Shown: positions 46,901-54,732 of the stretch, one piece after another | Numbering within the stretch: the first letter of the stretch is position 1 | How the letters are laid out: each line of letters begins with the position of its first letter | Source: Streptomonospora salina | Lineage (GTDB): Bacteria > Actinomycetota > Actinomycetes > Streptosporangiales > Streptosporangiaceae | Length of the DNA: 64,000 bases | Assembly: GCF_014204715.1 (NCBI RefSeq) | Contig: NZ_JACHLY010000001.1 | Span: forward strand, 682,001-746,000 | Direction: 5' to 3' | Notes under the pieces: model-generated | What the model was told of the DNA's origin: nothing | Database searches by the model: none | What the model saw: the letters and a program-made list of their open reading frames with translations, nothing else | Position numbers and translations under genes: made by a program

Positions 46901-46932
46901 TGGTCGACGGAAGGGTGAATTCCAGTCGACCA
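46901..46932. promoter_or_regulatory. Inverted repeat TGGTCGAC...GTCGACCA between divergent genes
   Basis: A perfect 8-bp inverted repeat with a 16-base spacer, in the 431-base region between the acyltransferase (start 46616, leftward) and the sulfotransferase-like gene (start 47048). The rest of this region (46617-46900, 46933-47047) shows no gene; AAAAGGGG before 47048 is the ribosome site. A shared regulator is possible. Confidence 0.4.
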
Positions 46933-47047
46933 CCGTCGGTCGTTCCATTCTCATGGGGTGAACCGCCCGGCCCCGGGGTGCGAATATAGACGCCTCTTAT
47001 GTCACCCCTCGGCACCCCAATCCTCCTGTCTCTTCAAAAGGGGCGAA

Positions 47048-47596
47048 ATGCGTGTTTTCGTGCTATGCACCGGCCGCTGCGGATCGGTCACCCTCGCCAC
47101 CGCCTGCGGCGAGCTGACCGACTTCACGGTCGGCCATGAGAGTCGGTCCCGCCTCGTGGGGGACGAGCGCTTGGCGTTTCCCGATCAGCACGTCGAAGTC
47201 GACAACCGGCTCTCCTGGTTCCTGGGCGAGCTGGACGAGCGCTACGGCGACGACCCGCTCTACGTGCACCTGCGCCGCGACCCGGAGCTGGTCGCGCACA
47301 GCTACGCCCGGCGCTGGGACAGCGGCGACCCGGCGGGCATCATCCGGGCATTCGCCGGCGGGGTCGTCATGCGCAGGAAATCCTGGCCCCAGGAGCAGCG
47401 GCTGGAGGTGAGCCGCTACTACGTGCGCACCGTCACCGCCAACATCGAAGCGTTCCTGGCCGACAAGTCGCGGCAGATGACGGTGTGGCTGGACGAGGTC
47501 GAGGAGTGGTTCCCGGTCTTCTGGGAGCGGCTCGGCGGCCGCGGCGACTGCGACGCCGCGCTCAAACACTTCGAGGTGCGCCACAACGCGAGCTGA
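47048..47596 (+). CDS. Sulfotransferase-like protein
   Basis: 182 residues. The N-terminal MRVFVLCTGRCGSVTLATAC is the PAPS 5'-phosphosulfate loop (GRCGS) found in sulfotransferases, and later DDPLYVHLRRDPELVAHSYA fits the 3'-phosphate-binding region (RxDPxxxxxS). The protein is shorter than most sulfotransferases (250-300 residues), though compact bacterial members of this size exist. It should transfer sulfate from PAPS to a small molecule or glycan. Given its position opposite the acyltransferase, it may sulfate the same surface polymer; this is inference. ATG at 47048 with AAAAGGGG. Confidence 0.75.
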   Translation: MRVFVLCTGRCGSVTLATACGELTDFTVGHESRSRLVGDERLAFPDQHVEVDNRLSWFLGELDERYGDDPLYVHLRRDPELVAHSYARRWDSGDPAGIIRAFAGGVVMRRKSWPQEQRLEVSRYYVRTVTANIEAFLADKSRQMTVWLDEVEEWFPVFWERLGGRGDCDAALKHFEVRHNAS

Positions 47597-48028
47597 ACGG
47601 CCCGCGCCGGACCGATCCGGGCCGGCGCCGCCGAGCGCCGCGGCGAGATCGACGCCGGCGCGTCGCGCCTGGACGCGGTCGTCGACCGCCTGGAGCAACG
47701 GGCCCGCTGGGGCGACCTCGTACCGGGACGGCGCGAACCCGCCGCCACCATCGCCGGGTTCACCGGCAGCCGAGTGCGCTACCAGGCCGCCAAGCTGGCG
47801 GTTCGGGTGCAGCGCGGCGCCGAGGACGTGCTCAGCGCCGCCGAAGGCGCCCGCGAGGTCTCCCGCGAGCCGGCGGCCGCGCGCGGCGACCCGGCCGGGG
47901 CGGCTGTCCAGCGACGCGCTGGAGGTGCTGTGCGCACTGCTCCGGCCTGACCGCGGCCCTGCAGCCGCGGCCGCAGGCCCGGGGGGCGCGCATCGGTTCT
48001 GAGCTGGGGGCGCTGGAGCTGCACGGGG
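47597..48028 (+). other. Degenerate coding-like sequence
   Basis: The + strand frame read from about 47630 gives a helical, charged segment (EIDAGASRLDAVVDRLEQRA, DLVPGRREPAATIAGFTGSR) that stops near 47950. It has coding-like base composition but no start codon with a ribosome site and no clear homologue. It could be the coiled-coil part of the SMC-like remnant that follows, or another decayed gene. Confidence 0.4.
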
Positions 48029-48515
48029 GTGGAGGTGACCTGGACGTGGCGGACCCGCCGGTGGTACGCCTACCGCGGGCGGATCCACGACACCGGCCCC
48101 GACGGCAAGCCGCGCGACCACCGCATCCGCCGGCTCTCCTCGGGCGAGACCCGGTCGGTGTCCTATGTCACTCTGTTCGCCGCGAGCGCGGCGTTCTACG
48201 ACGCGCTGCAGAGCGACGCCGAGGGCCCGCTGCGCATGGCACTGCTGGACGGGGCGTTCGGGCGCCCCCACCATCGCGCGGCTGCTGGAGCTGGTGGATC
48301 TGGACATGGACGGGGCGATCACCTGGCCGTCGGGCTACGGAGTATCCCCCCGCATCGACCGCATGCACATCTGCGACATCCTCAAGCGCACGGGTGCGTG
48401 GGGTGCGGCCTGCGCCCGCACGACCTGGAACGGAGCGGGGGTCGAACGCGCCGGACAGGCCGGCGCCGGCAGGGGCCCGCGCGCCGCGGGGGTAAGAGCC
48501 GGGGCCGGTGGGTAG
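48029..48515 (+). pseudogene. C-terminal remnant of an SMC-like ATPase (TIGR02680/JetC-like)
   Basis: The frame from 48029 carries IRRLSSGETRSVSYVTLFAA (ABC signature-like LSSGE), AFYDALQS and LRMALLDGAFGR (degenerate Walker B; the usual LLDEAF glutamate is Gly). Just after this, around 48262 in a run of five C, the frame shifts, and the next block PTIARLLELVDLDMDGAITW, GYGVSPRIDRMHICDILKRT continues in the +1 frame to about 48430. This order matches the end of large SMC-like proteins of the TIGR02680 type, which resemble the JetC ATPase of Wadjet plasmid-defence systems. The N-terminal two thirds are absent. It is a pseudogene. Confidence 0.65.
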
Positions 48516-48662
48516 CGCTGCCGGGGGCGCCCCGCCGCTATTCCCGAACCGGCCTGTCACAAGGGCTACACGGGCGATCGGTGCCCGCTGCTGATAGCTT
48601 CTTTACCGGCGATCAACGTCGTCCCGCAAACATTGGAATCGCGTCAGAGAGGTGCGTAGAAC

Positions 48663-49277
48663 ATGCCTGCGCCTTACGAGCTCCCGGAGTTGCCTTACGA
48701 CTACTCGGCGCTGGAGCCGTGGATCTCCGGTCAGATCATGGAGCTGCACCACGACAAGCACCACGCCGCCTACGTCACGGGTGCCAACACCGCGCTCGAC
48801 AAGATGGCCGAAGCTCGGGACAAGAACGACCTGAGCACGGTCAACATGCTCGAGAAGAACCTGGCGTTCAACCTGGCGGGGCACGTCAACCACTCGGTCT
48901 TCTGGCCGAACATGTCGCCCGACGGCGGCGACAAGCCCGAGGGCGAGCTCGCGGCCGCCATCGACGACCAGTTCGGCGGCTTCGACGCCTTCCGCGCCCA
49001 CTTCACCGCGGTGGCGACGGGCGTGCAGGGCTCGGGCTGGGCGATCCTCGCCTGGGACATCCTCGGTCAGCGGCTGATCATCGAGCAGCTCTACGACCAC
49101 CAGGGAAACCTGGCCGCGGGCTCCTACCCGCTGCTGATGCTGGACATGTGGGAGCACGCCTTCTACCTGCAGTACCTGAACGTCAAGGCGGACTACGTCA
49201 AGGCGTTCTGGAACGTCGTGAACTGGGCGGACGTGCAGCGCCGCTTCGACGACGCGCGCAAGGTCCAGCTGGGCTGA
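48663..49277 (+). CDS. sodA: Superoxide dismutase, Fe/Mn type
   Basis: 204 residues. Converts superoxide to oxygen and peroxide. The metal ligands are His29 ([13 protein letters not shown]), the His in [15 protein letters not shown], and Asp and His in [35 protein letters not shown] is the usual opening. Residues that often separate Fe from Mn forms are mixed here, so the metal is left open. No signal peptide: cytoplasmic. ATG at 48663 with GAGAGG. A long hairpin follows the gene. Confidence 0.96.
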   Translation: MPAPYELPELPYDYSALEPWISGQIMELHHDKHHAAYVTGANTALDKMAEARDKNDLSTVNMLEKNLAFNLAGHVNHSVFWPNMSPDGGDKPEGELAAAIDDQFGGFDAFRAHFTAVATGVQGSGWAILAWDILGQRLIIEQLYDHQGNLAAGSYPLLMLDMWEHAFYLQYLNVKADYVKAFWNVVNWADVQRRFDDARKVQLG

Positions 49278-49314
49278 GAGTCGGGCTCGACCGGCCGGCC
49301 CGGGGCCGGGTCCG

Positions 49315-49345
49315 CGGGGGGCGGCACCGCCGGTGCCGCCCCCCG
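49315..49345 (+). terminator. sodA terminator hairpin
   Basis: CGGGGGGCGGCACC (49315-49328) pairs with GGTGCCGCCCCCCG (49332-49345): a perfect 14-bp stem with a 3-base loop, about 40 bases after sodA. The rest of the gap up to 49600 shows nothing else recognisable. Confidence 0.75.
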
Positions 49346-49600
49346 TCGCGTGTCCGGCGCCGGCGCTCCGGGCGCTACTCGCCCTGCGCCCGGCGGCGAG
49401 GACGGAGGTGGGTCGGCTCAGCGGCTGCCGGGTGTCCGGTCGCCCACGGCCCGGGATCCGGAACGAGCGCGTCGGTCACCCGGCGGCGGTCGGAGAAAAC
49501 CGCCGAGAACCGTCGCGAGCCGCCCCGGGGGCCTGGTGGAGTCGGCGGTGACCGCTCCGCTGCGATCTCCACGGTGGGCCGCTCGACGCCCGACCGGATC

Positions 49601-50275
49601 TCAGGCGGAGAGGGCGGCGACGGCCTGCCGCGGGGTGTCGACCACGGGGTGGCCGGTCGCCTCCAACCGCTCCCGGCTCATCAGCCCCGAGGCCACCAGA
49701 ACCGCGTTGGCTCCGGCTTCGGAGGCGGCGCGGCCGTCGTCGTCGATGTCGCCGACCAGCGCCACGGTGGCGGGGTCGACGCCCAGCTCATCCAGGTGGG
49801 CGGCCAGGTGGCGGGCCTTGGAGCCGTCGGGGGTGTCGAAGCGCCGCCCGTCCACCCGCGCGAAGTGCTCGCCGAGGGCGCGTTCGGCGACTACCCCGGC
49901 GAGTTGGTCGTGGGAGGCCATCGACAGCAGCGACTGCGATCCGCCGTACGCGTGCCAGTCCAGCAGGATGTCGGGGACCCCGTCGGCCAGGCCGCAGGAC
50001 GGCAGCATCGCGGTGTAGTGGTCGTCGTAGGTACGGTTCAGCCGCGCCCACTCCCGCTCGGTCAGGCGGCGGCCCAGCAGATCCTCGTAGCACCCCAGCA
50101 GCGGCCTTCGGAAGAAGGTGCGCCAGAAGTCCAGTTCGACCGGATCCCGGCCGAACTCCGCGCAGACGCGGTTGAGGGCGGCGATGTTGGCGTGGTTGTC
50201 GTCGAGCAGCGTCCCGTTCCAGTCCCAGACGATGTGCTTGACGCCGTTGAGGCGAGTGAACCCGTTGTATTCCAC
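49601..50275 (-). CDS. HAD-superfamily hydrolase
   Basis: 224 residues. Haloacid dehalogenase phosphatase with motif I HIVWDWNGTLLDDN (nucleophile Asp), motif II in SMASHDQ, and motif III/IV around GSKARHLAAHL and VALVGDIDDDGRAASEAGAN. The WDWNGTLLDD variant and the helical cap are those of the phosphoglycolate phosphatase-like subgroup (Gph). Substrate unknown. GTG 50275 is chosen because a -10 box TATAGT lies seven bases upstream (50288-50283) and overlaps the GTG at 50284, so the message is leaderless. Confidence 0.9.
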   Translation of the reverse strand: MEYNGFTRLNGVKHIVWDWNGTLLDDNHANIAALNRVCAEFGRDPVELDFWRTFFRRPLLGCYEDLLGRRLTEREWARLNRTYDDHYTAMLPSCGLADGVPDILLDWHAYGGSQSLLSMASHDQLAGVVAERALGEHFARVDGRRFDTPDGSKARHLAAHLDELGVDPATVALVGDIDDDGRAASEAGANAVLVASGLMSRERLEATGHPVVDTPRQAVAALSA

Positions 50276-50282
50276 CCTGAGC

Positions 50283-50288
50283 ACTATA
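50283..50288 (-). promoter_or_regulatory. -10 box of leaderless HAD-gene promoter
   Basis: TATAGT on the minus strand, seven bases before the GTG at 50275. Confidence 0.55.
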
Positions 50289-50372
50289 GGTCGCCGCCTC
50301 CGCGGCGCTGAACGGGGCCGGGCGGCCGAGCGGCGGCGTCCGCCGTGCGGCGGGCACCGCCGTGTTCCGGTC

Positions 50373-50999
50373 TCAGTACACGCCCGGCGGCGCCGCGGCG
50401 GCCGCCCGGCGGCGGTACCTGCGCCGCCGGGCGGCCCACACGCCTACCGCCGCCAGCAGCACCGCGGCGGCCGCGGCCAGGACCGGGACGAGGACGGCCG
50501 CCAGTGCGGTGAGCACGCTGGCGCCGTCCTCGGCGACGCTGACCAGCGGGCCGCCGGCGCCGAAGGTGGCGGCGTTGAGCACCGGGCGTGCGGCGGCCTT
50601 CAGCAGGTGGAAGACCAGCGCGATCAGTACACCCGCGGCGATCGGCCACCAGCCGGCGCCCGAGTCGCCGCCGGACGGGCCGCCGGCGGCTGCGGCGAAC
50701 TCGGCGGCGCCCGTGGAGGAGACTCCGGCTCCGAAGTTGACACCGCCCGAGCTCGGGCGGACGACGGTCTGCACGATGTCGTTGACGCTGTCGACGAACG
50801 GGATCTTGTCTGCGGCCAGTTCCAGCATCAGCAGTACGCCGATCACGCCGAGCGCGGCCGGATGCTCGAGCCACTGCCACGCCTCGCCCAGTGGCAGCAG
50901 GTCGGTGAAGCGCGCGAGGATTCCGACGGTCAGCAGGGGTATGTACGCGTTGAGGCCGGCGGCCGAGGCGAGCCCGGTCCCGGTCAGAATCTCCAGCAT
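50373..50999 (-). CDS. DUF4126-family membrane protein
   Basis: 208 residues. The start LEILTGTGLASAAGLNAYIP, then LLTVGILARFTDLLPLGEAW and LMLELAADKIPFVDSVNDIV are the DUF4126 signature; five to six membrane helices follow. Function is not known for the family. A Gly/Ser/Ala-rich loop (residues about 88-112) separates the two halves, and the C-terminus is Arg-rich (RRRRYRRR). ATG at 50999. Confidence 0.88.
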   Translation of the reverse strand: MLEILTGTGLASAAGLNAYIPLLTVGILARFTDLLPLGEAWQWLEHPAALGVIGVLLMLELAADKIPFVDSVNDIVQTVVRPSSGGVNFGAGVSSTGAAEFAAAAGGPSGGDSGAGWWPIAAGVLIALVFHLLKAAARPVLNAATFGAGGPLVSVAEDGASVLTALAAVLVPVLAAAAAVLLAAVGVWAARRRRYRRRAAAAAPPGVY

Positions 51000-51150
51000 C
51001 GAAGGGCGGCCCGATCCGTCTCATCCGCTCCGGTCACCTGAGCCGGAGTGCGGACGCGCGGGTGCGCGACCGCCCGGCGCGGTGCGTTCACCGGATGCGA
51101 CTCGCCGGATCCCCCGCAGGTTCCGGATTTTCGGCGTCCCCCGGATCAGA

Positions 51151-51405
51151 TCACTGGCGGTAGTTCTCGACCTCGTCGAGGGACCGCGGGCGGACGCCGT
51201 CGGGGTCGTCGCCGAACTCTTCGCGGGCGCGGCGCCGGCGCAGCAGGTCCCAGCACTGGTCGAGTTCGCTCTCCAGGCGGCGCATGCGCTGGCGCTCGTC
51301 GGGCGTCAGCCGGTGCTCGCTCTGCTCGCGCAGGTCGCGCTCCTCGGTCACCAGAGCGTCGATACGGCCGAGAATGCTGCTCTCCTGGCTGCTGGAGTCG
51401 TTCAT
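51151..51405 (-). CDS. DUF2630-family small protein
   Basis: 84 residues, strongly charged and helical: SSILGRIDALVTEERDLREQ, RMRRLESELDQCWDLLRRRR and the end DPDGVRPRSLDEVENYRQ, which is the common DUF2630 pattern (VE.Y.). No function is established; the family is widespread in actinobacteria. ATG at 51405 follows a GGGGG ribosome site. Confidence 0.85.
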   Translation of the reverse strand: MNDSSSQESSILGRIDALVTEERDLREQSEHRLTPDERQRMRRLESELDQCWDLLRRRRAREEFGDDPDGVRPRSLDEVENYRQ

Positions 51406-51695
51406 ACCCCCATGGTCGGCGCCGTGCCACGGCGTTGGCAAGCCTGCCCCGCGACTGTGCGCTGCGAATTCACTCGGTTGCGCGCCCGTTCGGGGACCCG
51501 CGGTACCCGCACGGCGGAGCCCGGGGCCGGCGGCGCGCGGGCCGGGGCGCCGCCTGCGCCCGGATACGCCCCGCGGGTACCGGTTCGCGGTGTTGCGCCT
51601 GCCGCGGCGGCGATACTGGAGACCGTCGGGCGGCCGGTATGGTTCCGGGGCGACGCACCCGGTCGCGGGAATTCCGGACGCGCACAGGGCGCTGC
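51406..51695. other. Intergenic region upstream of csoR
   Basis: About 290 bases with no convincing ORF. It precedes the CsoR operator at 51696 and should hold the csoR promoter; a TATACT-like box is not clear. No repeats other than the operator. Confidence 0.35.
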
Positions 51696-51714
51696 TATAC
51701 CCGAAGGGGGTATA
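51696..51714 (+). promoter_or_regulatory. CsoR operator
   Basis: TATACCC-GAAGG-GGGTATA is a perfect 7-bp inverted repeat, the known form of CsoR sites (TATACC..GG.GGTATA). It ends three bases before the csoR start codon and includes its ribosome site, so CsoR should repress its own gene and copZ. Cu(I) would release it. Confidence 0.85.
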
Positions 51715-51717
51715 TTG

Positions 51718-52041
51718 ATGGCTGCAGAGCGGGACACTCAGGAGAACACGCAGATGGCCACCTACGGCTACCACGACAACAAGAAGAGCCACCTGGACCG
51801 GCTCAGCCGGATCGAGGGGCAGGTGCGTGGACTGCAGCGGATGGTCGAGAGCGACTCCTACTGCATCGACGTACTCACGCAGACGACCGCGGTGAACAAG
51901 GCGCTGCGTTCGTTCGCGCTGTCGATGCTCGACGAGCACCTCAAGCACTGCGTCGGCCATGCCGTCGCCAACGGCGGCGAGGAGGCCGACGAGAAGGTGC
52001 GCGAGGCCTCCGAGGCCATCGCGCGGCTGGTGCGCTCCTGA
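51718..52041 (+). CDS. csoR: Copper-sensing repressor CsoR
   Basis: 107 residues, all-helical. The Cu(I) ligands occur at the CsoR spacing: Cys49 (SYCIDVLTQ), His74 and Cys78 (LDEHLKHCVG), as Cys36-His61-Cys65 in M. tuberculosis CsoR. LSRIEGQVRGLQRMVE is the DNA-binding conserved helix. The ATG at 51718 is placed by the overlapping operator and GGGGG ribosome site; a start at the ATG 51754 (MATYGYHD) is also possible. It is followed at 57 bases by copZ. No copper P-type ATPase gene lies downstream here. Confidence 0.93.
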   Translation: MAAERDTQENTQMATYGYHDNKKSHLDRLSRIEGQVRGLQRMVESDSYCIDVLTQTTAVNKALRSFALSMLDEHLKHCVGHAVANGGEEADEKVREASEAIARLVRS

Positions 52042-52097
52042 CCCGCCTTGCGGAGACGAACACGCGTCCGGGAGGACCGGGAGGAAAGGGGTCGGCC

Positions 52098-52304
52098 ATG
52101 TCCGCTACCGCCATCACCGTCAAAGGGATGACCTGCGAGCACTGCGTCACGGCGGTGACCGAGGAGGTCTCGGCGCTGCCGGGGGTGACCTCGGTCCAGG
52201 TCGACCTGGGCAGCGGCCGGGTCGACGTCGAGAGCCGGAGCCCGCTCAGCGGCGAGCAGCTCGATGCCGCGATCGACGAGGCGGGTTACGAGATCGTCCG
52301 CTGA
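52098..52304 (+). CDS. copZ: Heavy-metal-associated (CopZ-like) copper chaperone
   Basis: 68 residues, ferredoxin-like fold with the metal motif GMTCEHCVTAV, then LPGVTSVQVDLGSGRVDVES and AIDEAGYEIV. It should carry Cu(I) to a CopA-type ATPase in the cytosol. ATG at 52098 follows GAGGAAAGGGG. Same operon as csoR, which is the usual arrangement. A hairpin follows. Confidence 0.92.
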   Translation: MSATAITVKGMTCEHCVTAVTEEVSALPGVTSVQVDLGSGRVDVESRSPLSGEQLDAAIDEAGYEIVR

Positions 52305-52352
52305 ACGCGGCCGGCCGCGGCGCCGCCGGGCGGCCCGGGAAACGGGGGCGCC

Positions 52353-52382
52353 GGCGGTGCGCCGGCCGGCCGGCGCACCGCC
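52353..52382. terminator. Hairpin between copZ and ndh
   Basis: GGCGGTGCGCCGG and its exact complement with a 4-base loop (52353-52365, 52370-52382), 48 bases after copZ and 37 before the convergent ndh stop. Confidence 0.7.
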
Positions 52383-52418
52383 GCGCTCGCGTCGCCCCGC
52401 CGCGTTCGGCCCGGCCGA

Positions 52419-53795
52419 TCAGCCGCCGCTTCCGGCCGCTTCCTGTGCCTGCAGCAGCTGCGCACTCTGCCGCTGCGCGTCCGCGGCGCTGAGGTAGTGG
52501 GCCGCCTCCAGGTCGACGAAGGTCGACGGTTTTCCGCGGTGGAAGCCCAGGCGGGCGACCTCGCCGCCGGTGATGCCGCGGATCATCCAGTTGGCCGCCA
52601 CCCGCGCGCGAGCGGGGTTGGAGGGCAGCGACCACAGGTGGTATCCGCGTGTGACCGCGAACGCCGGGAAGCCCGACAGGTCGTAGCCCAGCGGCCGCGC
52701 GACGGCGTCGCGCCCGCTCAGGTCGACCACCAGGCCCAGGTCCTTGTGCAGGAACGTGCGCAGCGGCCGCCCGGTCAGCGAGGAGATCGCGTTGTCGGCG
52801 GCGACGGTGCCCTGGCGCTCGGCGTACTGGGCGGTGGGCGGGCACACCGCTCCGCGGTCGTCCTTGCTCAGGTCCGGCACCGCGGCCGCGTCGCCGACCG
52901 CGAAGACGTCGGGCATCTCGGGAACCGCGAGGTCGGATCCCACCACAAGCTTTCCGCGGCTGGTCTCGGTACCCAGCGATTCCATCAACGGGCTGGGCGA
53001 AGTCCCGGCGGTCCAGATCAGCGTGCGGCACGGCAGTATGCGGCCGTCGGTCAGCGCCACCTTCTGCTCGGTGACCTCCTTGACGGTCACCTCCAGCTTG
53101 ACTTCCACCCCCATGGAGCGCAGCAGGTCGAGCGCCTCGTCGCCCAGCTTGGTACCCAGCTCGGGCAGCAGCCGCGGCGCGATGTCGACCAGGTGCCAGC
53201 TGATGGCCGAGCGCAGCGAGGGGTAGAGCTGGGCCGCCTCTTCGGTCAGCCGGCGCAGTGAGGCCGCGGTCTCCACGCCGGTGTAGCCGCCGCCGACCAC
53301 GACGAACCGGCAGCGCTCCTCGCGCTCGACGGGGTCGGCCGTGGCGTTGGCCAGCTCCAACTGGGCGAGCACGTGGTCGCGCAGGACGGTTGCTTCGGCG
53401 AGGTTCTTGTTGCCGAAGGCGTGCTCGGTCAGCCCGGGGATGTCGAAGACGCGGGTGAGACTGCCCGGCGCGACGACGAGCCGGTCGTAGCGCTCCACGG
53501 TCATGTCGTCGGAGATCTTGCGGACCAGCACCGCCTTGGACTCGGTGTCGACGCCCACGGCCGATCCCGGCACGATGCGGGTGCGCCGCAGCGACCGGTG
53601 CAGCGACACCGCCAGCGACTGCGGCGTGAGCAGCCCCGAGGCCACTTGCGGCAGCAGCGGACTGTAGAGCATGTAGTCGTTGGGTGCGACCAGGACGATG
53701 TCGGCGGCACCTTTGGGGACGCGCCGTTCGAGCCGCTTCAGCACCTGCAACCCTGCGAATCCTGCGCCGATCACCACGATGCGAGGCCGTGCCAT
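52419..53795 (-). CDS. ndh: Type II NADH dehydrogenase
   Basis: 458 residues. Membrane-bound but not a proton pump; passes electrons from NADH through FAD to menaquinone. Two dinucleotide motifs are visible: RIVVIGAGFAGLQVLKRLER for FAD, and CRFVVVGGGYTGVETAASLR for NADH. Further family features are VAPNDYMLYSPLLPQVASGL, TLIWTAGTSPSPLMESLG, MPDVFAVGDAAAVPD and PPTAQYAERQG. The C-terminal amphipathic helix (AADAQRQSAQLLQAQEA) may attach to the membrane. ATG at 53795 with GGGGGAG. It is alone between hairpins. Confidence 0.95.
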   Translation of the reverse strand: MARPRIVVIGAGFAGLQVLKRLERRVPKGAADIVLVAPNDYMLYSPLLPQVASGLLTPQSLAVSLHRSLRRTRIVPGSAVGVDTESKAVLVRKISDDMTVERYDRLVVAPGSLTRVFDIPGLTEHAFGNKNLAEATVLRDHVLAQLELANATADPVEREERCRFVVVGGGYTGVETAASLRRLTEEAAQLYPSLRSAISWHLVDIAPRLLPELGTKLGDEALDLLRSMGVEVKLEVTVKEVTEQKVALTDGRILPCRTLIWTAGTSPSPLMESLGTETSRGKLVVGSDLAVPEMPDVFAVGDAAAVPDLSKDDRGAVCPPTAQYAERQGTVAADNAISSLTGRPLRTFLHKDLGLVVDLSGRDAVARPLGYDLSGFPAFAVTRGYHLWSLPSNPARARVAANWMIRGITGGEVARLGFHRGKPSTFVDLEAAHYLSAADAQRQSAQLLQAQEAAGSGG

Positions 53796-54035
53796 CGTCG
53801 TACCACTCCCCCTTGAACCGCTCTGCGGTGCGGACCCGACCGGGCGCGGCCGCACCGGCGGCGCGCCGAACGGACGGGTCCGTTGGTGTTCAGGGCTGCC
53901 CGAGTGCCCCCAGGTCAAACCTAGGGCGCGCCGCACGGAAGCGCACCGCCCGACACCCCGGCGGCGCCGGAGGCACGGCGGGCGGGGCTCCGGCGAAACG
54001 GTGGCGCACGTGCGAGCCGCCTCCGGTGCCGTCGG

Positions 54036-54611
54036 TCAGTCCCCGGCCAGCAGCGCGGCCCGGCCCATGTCCAGCAGGAGTCCGGCCATGGGTTCGGGCG
54101 TCAGCTCCTGGGCGCTGTGCGGGGTGGAGTTGAGCAGGCCGAACGCGGCGTGCACGGCCGCACGCAGGGTCGCCGGGTCCGACGCGGGGCGCAATCGCGC
54201 GAGCACGCCCACCCACTGCTCGACGTAGCCGCGCTGAAAGCGGCGGATGCGGCGGCGGTCGGGGGCGGGGACGTTGTCCAGCTCGCGGTCGTGCACGGTG
54301 ATCAGCGCGGGTTCGGTCAGCGCGAAGCGGATATGGCCGCGCAGCAGTTCCTCCAGCGCCGATCGGGGGTCGTCGGCGCAGGCCTCGGCGCGCTGCTTGC
54401 CGTCGGCGGCCAGACGCTCGCTGACCTCCAGAAGGATGGCCGCCAGCAGCGCTTCCTTGCCGGGGAAGTGCCGGTAGAGGGCGGGACCGCTGGTGCCGAC
54501 GGCACGTCCCAGGTCGTCGATGCTGACGCCGTGGAAACCGCGGGCGGCGAACAGCCCGGCCGCGGCCCGCAGGATCTCGGCGCGGCGGTCGCCCCCGGAG
54601 CGGCCGGCCAT
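54036..54611 (-). CDS. TetR-family regulator of the adjacent acyl-CoA operon
   Basis: 191 residues. TetR helix-turn-helix: AAAGLFAARGFHGVSIDDLG, RAVGTSGPALYRHFPGKEAL. The sequence VHDRELDNVP and RRFQRGYVEQWVGVL in the C-terminal domain are typical of the acyl-CoA-responsive TetR group that controls fatty acid or branched-chain catabolism. ATG at 54611 has GGAGG. Divergent from the carboxylase operon with a symmetric operator between them, so it most likely represses both. The effector is inferred to be an acyl-CoA such as isovaleryl-CoA. Confidence 0.9.
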   Translation of the reverse strand: MAGRSGGDRRAEILRAAAGLFAARGFHGVSIDDLGRAVGTSGPALYRHFPGKEALLAAILLEVSERLAADGKQRAEACADDPRSALEELLRGHIRFALTEPALITVHDRELDNVPAPDRRRIRRFQRGYVEQWVGVLARLRPASDPATLRAAVHAAFGLLNSTPHSAQELTPEPMAGLLLDMGRAALLAGD

Positions 54612-54678
54612 CTGCGCCTCCTTCCCTCGGCGCCGCGCGTCGATCTCAGAAGGCGGGCGCGCGGCTCTGGACACCGGC

Positions 54679-54719
54679 GTTAACGGACACTAACATCCCG
54701 AATGTTAGCGATCATTAAC
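54679..54719. promoter_or_regulatory. Nested palindromic operator of the TetR/acyl-CoA operon
   Basis: GTTAA-N6-CTAACAT-N5-ATGTTAG-N6-TTAAC: two concentric perfect inverted repeats sharing one centre, exactly symmetrical over 41 bp. The inner half carries TAACAT, usable as a -10 box. Two TetR dimers could bind it. It ends 13 bases before the carboxylase start. Confidence 0.8.
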
Positions 54720-54732
54720 CGCGGAGGCCACG

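Noticed and set aside
47597-48515. A complete Wadjet (JetABCD) defence system
   Set aside because: Only a broken C-terminus of one SMC-like protein is present; no jetA, jetB or jetD sequence is seen.
48029-50311. Single long gene from 48029 to 50311
   Set aside because: The frame runs through sodA and other genes in the wrong frame; only the first part has homology, which ends in a frameshift.
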